DNA from: Candidatus Nomurabacteria bacterium RIFCSPLOWO2_01_FULL_41_12
GTDB taxonomy: Bacteria > Patescibacteriota > Minisyncoccia > Phycocordibacterales > UBA9973
DNA length: 5,653 nt
Assembly: GCA_001787035.1 (NCBI GenBank)
Contig: MFUY01000017.1
Span: 1 to 5,653, forward strand
Direction of reading: 5' to 3'
The notes below the pieces were generated by a model. The model saw nothing but the letters and a program-made list of their open reading frames with translations, was not told the origin of the DNA and searched no databases. The position numbers and the translations under genes are program-made. Shown one piece after another: positions 1 through 5,151 of this stretch (positions within the stretch are counted from its first letter, which is position 1; each line of letters opens with the position of its first letter).

Positions 1-40
1 TAAATAGTTCTTGAAAAAAGCCTTGCGCAGAAGCTTAGAA

Positions 41-61
41 AATAAAAATGGTATTCCATTT
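41..61 (-). terminator. Possible weak intrinsic terminator of the atp operon
   Basis: On the minus strand AAATGG, an AATA loop and CCATTT form a 6-bp stem (bases 61-46). T-rich sequence (TTATTTT) follows at once, giving a run of ten bases with nine T when the end of the stem is counted. This is the best terminator-like layout in the region after atpD, about 90 nt past the stop codon. The stem has only two G-C pairs, so termination may be weak or the site may not function. An ATG of a short open frame falls inside it. Confidence 0.3.
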
Positions 62-89
62 ATTATTTTCTTGAGCGACGAGCAGTTCG

Positions 90-107
90 CTGGCGGAGCT
101 CCGCCAG
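90..107. repeat. Perfect 18-bp GC-rich palindrome
   Basis: CTGGCGGAGCTCCGCCAG is a perfect palindrome. As RNA on either strand it would form a 7-bp GC-rich stem closed by an AGCT loop. On the minus strand it lies about 40 nt past the atpD stop, but no T-run follows it there. On the plus strand TTTTT comes only after a further nine bases. It is therefore not a textbook intrinsic terminator. It could act as an mRNA 3'-end stabiliser, be a dispersed palindromic repeat, or be a protein-binding site. Its base composition contrasts with the AT-rich surroundings. Confidence 0.6.
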
Positions 108-116
108 ATAGATTGC

Positions 117-147
117 TTTTTGAAAGAAGCTATTTAATTTTCAAAAA
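117..147 (-). other. Hairpin directly after the atpD stop codon
   Basis: TTTTTGAAA (117-125) is exactly complementary to TTTCAAAAA (139-147), giving a 9-bp AT-rich stem with a 13-nt loop. On the minus strand it begins at the base right after the atpD TAA (148-150). Bases 117-125 are also used by the right arm of the long inverted repeat, so the two structures exclude one another. With a single G-C pair the stem is weak, and no T-tract follows on the minus strand. Confidence 0.35.
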
Positions 148-1509
148 TTACAAAGCCCCCTTCATATAAAAATCTCCTTCCGGCAAGGCATCATGTTTAC
201 CGTCTAAGATTTCTTTAAATGAACGGATTGTCTCGGCAAGTGGCACATATTGACCCTTGGTCCCGGTAAAAACTTCTGCCACAAAAAACGGCTGAGAAAG
301 AAATTTTTGGATTTTGCGGGCGCGCGCCACCAGCTCCTTGTCCGTCTCGGATAATTCTTCCATACCTAAAATAGCAATAATATCCTGCAGGTCTTTGTAG
401 CGCTGGAGTACACGCTGGACTTCACGGGCAACGGTGTAATGCTCAAGACCCACAATATTAGGGTCAAGAATAGTAGAAGAAGAGTCCAGCGGGTCCACCG
501 CCGGATAAATGCCGATTTCAGAAAGCGAACGGTTTAAGACTACAGTAGAATCCAGGTGCGCGAAAGTCGTCGCGGGAGCCGGGTCGGTCAGGTCGTCGGC
601 CGGAACGTAAACCGCTTGCACGGAAGTTACCGAGCCTTTATCTGAGGAAGTAATTCTCTCTTGTAAAGTTCCCATTTCTGTCGCGAGTGTCGGCTGGTAG
701 CCTACGGCAGATGGAATACGACCGAGAAGAGCGGAAACCTCCGAGCCTGCCTGAGTAAAACGGAAAATATTGTCTATGAAAAGGAGCACATCCTTGCCTT
801 CTATGTCGCGGAAATATTCCGCCATGGTCAGTCCGGAGAGCGCTACGCGCAGACGCGCGCCCGGCGGTTCATTCATTTGCCCAAAAACCATCGCCACTTT
901 ATCTAAGACTCCGGACTCTTTCATTTCGTGATATAAATCGTTTCCCTCGCGGGTGCGCTCGCCGACACCGGCAAAAACAGAATATCCTCCGTGGTTTGAC
1001 GCAATATTATGTATAAGTTCCTGAATGACAACTGTCTTGCCCACGCCTGCTCCGCCAAAAAGCCCCACCTTGCCACCTTTTAAAACCGGACAAATAAGAT
1101 CAATAACCTTAATACCCGTTTCCAAAATTTCAACTTTAGTCGCTTGCGCTGTGTACTCGGGTGCTTTGCGGTGTATCGGCAAACGTTTTTCTGATATAAC
1201 AGCTTTTCCATCATCAATAGCTTCACCTAGGACATTAAAAATTCGCCCTAGGGTCGCTTTACCCACAGGTACAGATATGGGTGCTCCGGTATCGGTAACT
1301 TCCATTCCACGGGAAAGACCATCGGTGGAATCCATCGCGACAGAACGCACAAGCCCTCCACCCAAATGCTGTTCTGTTTCCAAAACAAGCTTTTTCCCAT
1401 CTTTCATTACTTCAAGCGCATTATAAAGTTCCGGCAATGTCTGATTCTCTTGGCCGAAATCCACATCTACGACCGGACCGATTATTTTTCTTATTGTACC
1501 TTTGTTCAT
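148..1509 (-). CDS. atpD: F1Fo ATP synthase subunit beta (catalytic)
   Basis: Catalytic subunit that makes ATP from ADP and phosphate at the alpha/beta interface. The 453-residue protein has the N-terminal barrel (about 1-80) and the Walker A motif GGAGVGKT (152-159; Lys158, Thr159). The catalytic segment GERTREGND (183-191) includes Glu184 and Arg185 (E. coli E181 and R182). Walker B is VLLFID (241-246; Asp246). The IDNIFRFTQAGSEVSALLGRIPSAVGYQP run and the ATTFAHLD segment (313-320) are intact. Tyr335 in GIYPAVDP is the adenine-stacking residue. The lever loop DELSEED appears as EELSETD (384-390). The protein stops at FYMKGAL, without the roughly 11-residue helix (IEEAVEKAKKL-like) that ends most beta subunits. 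In DSSST (342-346) a Thr replaces the Arg of the common DSTSR. No Shine-Dalgarno precedes the ATG. It is the last operon gene in the window; atpC does not follow directly. Confidence 0.98.
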   Translation of the reverse strand: MNKGTIRKIIGPVVDVDFGQENQTLPELYNALEVMKDGKKLVLETEQHLGGGLVRSVAMDSTDGLSRGMEVTDTGAPISVPVGKATLGRIFNVLGEAIDDGKAVISEKRLPIHRKAPEYTAQATKVEILETGIKVIDLICPVLKGGKVGLFGGAGVGKTVVIQELIHNIASNHGGYSVFAGVGERTREGNDLYHEMKESGVLDKVAMVFGQMNEPPGARLRVALSGLTMAEYFRDIEGKDVLLFIDNIFRFTQAGSEVSALLGRIPSAVGYQPTLATEMGTLQERITSSDKGSVTSVQAVYVPADDLTDPAPATTFAHLDSTVVLNRSLSEIGIYPAVDPLDSSSTILDPNIVGLEHYTVAREVQRVLQRYKDLQDIIAILGMEELSETDKELVARARKIQKFLSQPFFVAEVFTGTKGQYVPLAETIRSFKEILDGKHDALPEGDFYMKGAL

Positions 1510-1553
1510 AATTTTTATTTCGCAGGAAGTTACTTTTTATATTTATAATAATA

Positions 1554-2465
1554 TTATGCTACACTTGCCATTCCTGCACTGATCTCCGATATTTCTCTGG
1601 TAATGTTTGACTGGCGGGCTTTATTGAATACCAAAGTGAGGTCATCAATCATCTCCCCCGAAGCCTCACTGGCATTTTTCATCGCTATCATTCGGCTGGA
1701 TTGCTCGGAGGCATTTGACTCAAGGAGCATCTGATATATCTGCATCCTGGTCAATTTTTCCGCCAGACTACTTATTAATTTTTCCTTATCTCCTTCAAAC
1801 AAATAATCTGTTTTTACTTTTTTTTGCTCTAATATATTTTCTATATTTTCTCCAACGCTTTCTATAAATTCTCTCAAACTTTCTTTTCTTACTGGAATAA
1901 TTTGTCTCAAATTTGCCTTTTGTGTTAGCGCAGAAATAAAATCAGCATAAGCTACTATTACTTTATCATAACGCAAAGCTGTATATTCATCCATAATCAG
2001 CTTAGAAATAGGAATAATTTCGGATAAGGAAATTTCATTACTAAATTCAGTAAAGGAGGCGATGACTTTTAACCCAAGCCGGCGCATCGCTATGTCTCCC
2101 TTTCTTCCGACAGATATGACTTCTACATTAGTAGTTCTGTTTTTTAATAAAGAAATAGCTTTTTTAATTATTTGCGCATTGTAAGCGCCACAGAGCCCTC
2201 TGTTGGAAGTAATAAGTATAAGTAAAACATTGTCTTTCTTGTCTTTCTCCGCTCGTTCAGAAAAAAGTGGATGATTTAATTCTTCCACATTCTCTGCAAT
2301 AGAAGTCAGCAATTCCCAAGAATATTCGGCATATAGCCTGGACGCAAGAGTGGAAGACACGGCACGCTTCATCTTACTCCCAGCCACCAATTCCATCGCC
2401 TTAGTGATTTTTTTGGTATTCCTGATGCTTTTTATTCTTCTTTTGATTTCTTTTGTACCTGCCAT
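1554..2465 (-). CDS. atpG: F1Fo ATP synthase subunit gamma (central stalk)
   Basis: Central rotor shaft that turns inside the alpha3beta3 head and connects it to the c-ring. At 303 residues it is slightly longer than E. coli gamma (287). The N-terminal helix (about 2-58) starts with the family pattern EIKRRIKSIRNTKKITKAMELVA. The Rossmann-like middle domain contains SNRGLCGAYN (87-96), matching the conserved SDRGLCGGFN. The C-terminal helix carries SEQSSRMIAMKNASEA (253-268) and the closing NKARQSNITREISEI (281-295), both hallmark gamma segments that form the shaft with the N-terminal helix. The protein ends normally in GMASVA. It begins 6 nt after the atpA stop with an AT-rich leader and no Shine-Dalgarno, so coupling to atpA translation is likely. 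A 44-nt AT-rich spacer separates it from atpD. Confidence 0.97.
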   Translation of the reverse strand: MAGTKEIKRRIKSIRNTKKITKAMELVAGSKMKRAVSSTLASRLYAEYSWELLTSIAENVEELNHPLFSERAEKDKKDNVLLILITSNRGLCGAYNAQIIKKAISLLKNRTTNVEVISVGRKGDIAMRRLGLKVIASFTEFSNEISLSEIIPISKLIMDEYTALRYDKVIVAYADFISALTQKANLRQIIPVRKESLREFIESVGENIENILEQKKVKTDYLFEGDKEKLISSLAEKLTRMQIYQMLLESNASEQSSRMIAMKNASEASGEMIDDLTLVFNKARQSNITREISEISAGMASVA

Positions 2466-2471
2466 AAATAA

Positions 2472-3971
2472 TTATTTATTGAAAGATTCTTTAAAATCCC
2501 CTATCGCTTTCTTTAGCTGCTCTTCGCCCTTATCTGTCCATATTTTACTTTCAGTAACTTCTTTATAAAAAGTTTTTGCATTACGCTCACTGTATTCTAT
2601 AAGCCCCCTTTCAAATTCTTTTATCTTATCCACCGGCACATCATCCATGAACCCCTTAACAAGGGCGTAGAGCACGGCCACCTGGTGTTCTGTCTTGACC
2701 GGCGAATATTGGGGCTGTTTTAGCACCTCTACCGCTCTTTTACCGCGTTCAATCTGACGCTTCGTAGAATCATCTAAATCAGAGCCGAATTGGGCGAATG
2801 CTTCAAGTTCACGAAACTGCGCCAAATCAAGTTTTAAAGTTCCAGCTACTTTTTTCATCGCTTTAATTTGCGCGGAAGAACCCACGCGGGAAACAGAAGA
2901 GCCGACATTGACCGCCGGACGAATACCTTTGTAAAAAAGATCTGTTTCCAGGAAAATCTGCCCGTCGGTAATAGAAATAACATTGGTCGGAATATAAGCC
3001 GAGATATCACCGGCTTGAGTTTCAATGATTGGTAATGCGGTAATAGAACCGCCTCCGTATTTTGCATTTCTGCGACAAGCGCGCTCAAGGAGACGCGAAT
3101 GCAAATAAAATACATCTCCCGGATACGCTTCACGACCCGGCGGACGGCGCAGAAGAAGAGAAATCTCCCGGTAAGCGACAGCGTGCTTGGAAAGGTCGTC
3201 GTAAATAATCAGCACATCTTTTCCTTGATCCATAAAATATTCCGCAATGGATACGCCTGTATAGGGCGCAATGTAAGAAAGTGCTGAAGACTCGGAAGCG
3301 CCGGCAGAAACGATAACGGTATAATCCATGGCTCCGCCTTCTTCCAGCCTTGCCTGTAGTTTGCGGAGCTTGGAATCTTTCTGTCCGATGGAGACATAAA
3401 CACAAATCATATTTTGTCCTTTTTGGTTTAAAATAGCGTCAATGGCAATCGCAGTTTTCCCTGTTTGGCGGTCCCCAATGATAAGCTCGCGCTGTCCGCG
3501 GCCAATAGGAATAATAGCGTCTATCGCCTTGATGCCGGTCGCGACGGGAACGCTTACGCTTTCTCTAGTGATGACCCCAGGCGCAACTTTTTCAATCGGA
3601 TAAGTTTTATTTGATTTTATTGCCCCTTTACCGTCTATCGGCTCTCCGATAGCATTTACTACCCGGCCGATAATGCTGTCTGACACCGGTACCTCTAGAA
3701 TCCTGCCAGTCGCTTTGACCACATCGCCTTCTTTAATTTTAGAAAAGTCACCAAGGATAATTACCCCCACGACATCTTCTTCTAAATTAAGTGCGACACC
3801 TGTTTCACTATTTGGAAAAGTTACCATTTCGGATGATTTAATGTCTGAAAGTCCAGAAACTTTCGCAATCCCGTCAAAAACTTCTAGCACATTGCCTGTT
3901 TTTTCAACTTTTAAAACTGCTTTAAAATTTTCTATTTCTTTTCTTAAATTTTCTACAATGTGGTTTGGCAT
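2472..3971 (-). CDS. atpA: F1Fo ATP synthase subunit alpha
   Basis: Non-catalytic nucleotide-binding subunit of the F1 head, alternating with beta in the hexamer. The 499-residue protein is close to the usual length (E. coli 513). An N-terminal helix (about 1-22), expected to bind delta, is followed by the beta-barrel domain (about 25-95). The nucleotide-binding domain has a Walker A motif GDRQTGKT (166-173; Lys172, Thr173) and a Walker B-like strand VLIIYDD (253-259). The arginine finger reaching the catalytic site is Arg362 in SSVSRVGSSAQ (358-368). The alpha signature PAVNVGSSVS (352-361) has Ser358 where most bacteria have Leu or Ile. The helical C-terminal domain runs from about 370 to the end. 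The start is 17 nt after the atpH stop and has the only purine-rich Shine-Dalgarno-like tract in the operon. The atpG start follows its stop by 6 nt. Confidence 0.98.
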   Translation of the reverse strand: MPNHIVENLRKEIENFKAVLKVEKTGNVLEVFDGIAKVSGLSDIKSSEMVTFPNSETGVALNLEEDVVGVIILGDFSKIKEGDVVKATGRILEVPVSDSIIGRVVNAIGEPIDGKGAIKSNKTYPIEKVAPGVITRESVSVPVATGIKAIDAIIPIGRGQRELIIGDRQTGKTAIAIDAILNQKGQNMICVYVSIGQKDSKLRKLQARLEEGGAMDYTVIVSAGASESSALSYIAPYTGVSIAEYFMDQGKDVLIIYDDLSKHAVAYREISLLLRRPPGREAYPGDVFYLHSRLLERACRRNAKYGGGSITALPIIETQAGDISAYIPTNVISITDGQIFLETDLFYKGIRPAVNVGSSVSRVGSSAQIKAMKKVAGTLKLDLAQFRELEAFAQFGSDLDDSTKRQIERGKRAVEVLKQPQYSPVKTEHQVAVLYALVKGFMDDVPVDKIKEFERGLIEYSERNAKTFYKEVTESKIWTDKGEEQLKKAIGDFKESFNK

Positions 3972-3976
3972 ATATT

Positions 3977-3990
3977 TCTCTTATTCCTCT
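3977..3990 (-). promoter_or_regulatory. Purine-rich Shine-Dalgarno-like tract before atpA
   Basis: Reading on the minus strand, AGAGGA (3990-3985) overlaps the atpH TAG stop, and AAGAGA (3982-3977) lies 5 nt before the atpA ATG. The second is at normal ribosome-binding distance. The first matches anti-Shine-Dalgarno better but is 13 nt away. No other start in the operon has a comparable tract. It supports the ATG at 3971 as the atpA start. Confidence 0.4.
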
Positions 3991-4399
3991 ATTTTCCTTG
4001 TATTAAAAATCTTTCTAATTGATGGAGTTTGTTTTTATAAGTGGTATCCAACACTTCGTCCCCGACCTCTATCCTCATCCCACCTAAAAGCTCTTGGTCT
4101 TCAAAGAATTCACTTTTCACATGTTGCGCCTTAAATCTTTCTTTAACTTCATGTTCTAATCTGTTTTTCTCTCCATACCCAATACCTTTGGCAGTAGTAA
4201 CCTTCATCCGAACAGTACCCGTTTTTTTATCAAATATATCCTGAAGAGCATTTAAAATTTCATCCGCCTTGCCAAGCATTCTCTTTTTGTGAAGCATAAC
4301 GACTGAACGCTTTAGTGTAAATGCCAAATCCTGGCCAGATTTACCTTCTGTTGCATCATACACCGCTTTCGCTATATTTTTGGGAGAAATTTTTGCCAT
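3989..4399 (-). CDS. atpH: F1Fo ATP synthase subunit delta (short form)
   Basis: Stator subunit (OSCP homologue) that joins the top of the alpha3beta3 head to subunit b. It is recognised from its place between atpF and atpA and from its C-terminal domain: LLGGMRIEVGDEVLDTTYKNKLHQLERFL-like residues at 104-132 match the family pattern GGxxIxVGDxxxDxSxxxxLxxL. The MKVTTA segment (65-70) corresponds to the VTSA strand that begins this domain. At 136 residues it is about 40 shorter than E. coli delta (177). The missing part is in the N-terminal six-helix bundle: residues 5-16 resemble helix 1, and 25-60 resemble the last helices, with little between. The frame is clean from start to stop, so this looks like a genuine short form rather than a broken gene. 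It starts 12 nt after atpF without a Shine-Dalgarno and ends with TAG, the only non-TAA stop here. Confidence 0.9.
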   Translation of the reverse strand: MAKISPKNIAKAVYDATEGKSGQDLAFTLKRSVVMLHKKRMLGKADEILNALQDIFDKKTGTVRMKVTTAKGIGYGEKNRLEHEVKERFKAQHVKSEFFEDQELLGGMRIEVGDEVLDTTYKNKLHQLERFLIQGK

Positions 4400-4411
4400 T
4401 TTTTTATCTTT

Positions 4412-4885
4412 TTATTTTTTGTCTTCCCTCGGTCCAGAGCCTACGGGCGAGGCCATAATCTTTTTTGCAGCCAGCATTGCGAGTGTTACAAGTTCTCCTT
4501 TAGCTGACTCGACTAAGGCTTTTTTATCTATTTCCATTTGCTCTATTCTTTTTTTTGTCCATTCATCGTTATCTTTTTTTATCCTATCCAGATTTTTTGC
4601 TCTCAATTGTTCCAAATCTTTTTGAAGTTCCCTCTCTGCATCTATGCTTATTTGCCTTAATTTTATTGTGTTCTGTTTATATTCTTCAGCAACTTTTTGC
4701 AACAACTCGTTAGATTTTTTAGCATCATTGAGACCCGCTTCTATTTTCTCTCCCCGTTCTTTCATAAGTTTGCCAAGGGGTTTGAGAGCATATATATATA
4801 ACACCACAAAAACCACGCCGAAATTCACCGCCTGTGCAATGATAATCTTCCAGTCTATGTGAAATGTGGAAATGATGGACTCCAT
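4412..4885 (-). CDS. atpF: F1Fo ATP synthase subunit b (peripheral stalk)
   Basis: Peripheral-stalk subunit that anchors delta and the alpha3beta3 head to the membrane so the head does not turn with the rotor. The 157 residues match the usual bacterial length (E. coli 156). A short N-terminus with IDWKIIIAQAVNF (residues 10-22) leads into one membrane helix at about 13-33. After it comes the LKPLGKLMKERGEKI segment (34-48), typical of b just outside the membrane. A long, highly charged alpha-helical region (about 40-130) is expected to form a right-handed coiled-coil dimer. The C-terminal segment AKGELVTLAMLAAKKIM (128-144) is the conserved delta-binding end. A short polar tail follows. Only one b gene is seen, so a homodimer is inferred. 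The start ATG has no Shine-Dalgarno and sits 9 nt after the atpE stop, suggesting translational coupling. Confidence 0.96.
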   Translation of the reverse strand: MESIISTFHIDWKIIIAQAVNFGVVFVVLYIYALKPLGKLMKERGEKIEAGLNDAKKSNELLQKVAEEYKQNTIKLRQISIDAERELQKDLEQLRAKNLDRIKKDNDEWTKKRIEQMEIDKKALVESAKGELVTLAMLAAKKIMASPVGSGPREDKK

Positions 4886-4894
4886 TATTTCAAC

Positions 4895-5104
4895 TTAAAT
4901 CGAAAACGCAATAACCAATGCGTAGATGGCGATGGCTTCCGCGAAGGCGCAAGCAAGAAGCATCGGCACCAATATTTTGCCGGCGGCTTCAGGGTTGCGG
5001 CCAATCGCTTCCATCGCTTTCGCTCCTATCATTCCTATGCCAAGACCGGGACCTAAAGCGCCCAAACCGATAGAAATTGCTTTTGCAAGAGTATCTAATT
5101 CCAT
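4895..5104 (-). CDS. atpE: F1Fo ATP synthase subunit c (proteolipid, rotor ring)
   Basis: Small hairpin protein that oligomerises into the Fo rotor ring and carries protons past subunit a. The 69 residues form two hydrophobic helices. Helix 1 has the packing motif GLGALGPGLGIG (residues 13-24). The polar loop is GRNPEA (35-40), typical of the family's RQP/RNP loop that contacts gamma and epsilon. Helix 2 contains the proton-carrying Glu56 in AFAEAIAIYALV. Aligned to the Na+-binding c subunit of Ilyobacter tartaricus, the Gln32 position is Ile23 and the Ser66 position is Ala57, so Na+ ligands are missing and proton coupling is inferred. Tyr61 matches Tyr70 there. The protein is shorter than E. 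coli c (79 residues) but complete. The ATG at 5104 has no Shine-Dalgarno; the leader is AT-rich. It lies 9 nt before atpF. Confidence 0.97.
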   Translation of the reverse strand: MELDTLAKAISIGLGALGPGLGIGMIGAKAMEAIGRNPEAAGKILVPMLLACAFAEAIAIYALVIAFSI

Positions 5105-5151
5105 ATATTTTTTATATTAACTTATAATGTTTCGACTTTAACTAATAAATT
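5105..5151 (-). promoter_or_regulatory. AT-rich leader before atpE, possible translation enhancer
   Basis: This 47-nt spacer between atpB and atpE has only six G or C bases and no Shine-Dalgarno. It is the longest spacer in the operon. Subunit c is needed in about ten copies per complex, and in E. coli the atpB-atpE spacer is a known translation-enhancing region, so an unstructured leader that favours atpE translation is plausible. The role is inferred from position and composition only. A secondary promoter cannot be excluded. Confidence 0.25.

Larger units (their letters stand above)
1..136. repeat. Long imperfect inverted repeat enclosing the atpD-downstream region
   Basis: The arms are 1-21 and 115-136. 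TAAATAG (1-7) pairs with CTATTTA (130-136), TTCTT (8-12) with AAGAA (124-128), and AAAAAGC (15-21) with GCTTTTT (115-121). This gives 19 pairs, one bulged base (129) and one 2x2 mismatch (13-14 with 122-123). The left arm reaches base 1, so it may extend further outside the window. The enclosed bases 22-114 hold two more hairpins. Possible readings are a structured 3' end of the ATP operon mRNA, a miniature inverted-repeat element with TA at both ends, or, if base 1 is a contig end, a fold-back or repeat-induced assembly boundary. The pairing is seen; the function is unknown. Confidence 0.55.

Noticed and set aside
1..59. Minus-strand open frame starting at an ATG (57-59), beginning MEYHFYFLSFCARL and running off the window
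   Set aside because: Only 19 codons are visible, there is no ribosome-binding motif, it lies inside the hairpin and inverted-repeat region, and it does not resemble epsilon or any family I know. A real gene start cannot be excluded without sequence to the left.
1025..1426. Plus-strand open frame of 133 codons inside atpD
   Set aside because: It is antisense to the highly conserved beta-subunit sequence, has no recognisable domain or ribosome-binding site, and is explained by the codon composition of the real gene.
1510..1553. Possible internal promoter in the AT-rich atpG-atpD spacer (TATAAT-like TATTATAAAT on the minus strand)
   Set aside because: Any AT-rich spacer offers such hexamers, and no matching -35 box at normal spacing is seen.
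3130..3405. Minus-strand open frames within atpA in other frames
   Set aside because: They overlap the nucleotide-binding domain of alpha and have Arg/Cys/Ser-rich, domain-free sequence typical of shifted frames.
3673..4134. Plus-strand open frame of 153 codons across the atpA 5' end and the atpH 3' end
   Set aside because: It is antisense to two confidently identified genes, is low in complexity (rich in Ser, Leu, Pro) and has no family resemblance.
4790..4801. Short TA-repeat (atatatatata)
   Set aside because: It lies in atpF and simply encodes the end of the membrane helix (Leu-Tyr-Ile-Tyr-Ala); it is too short to be a meaningful repeat.
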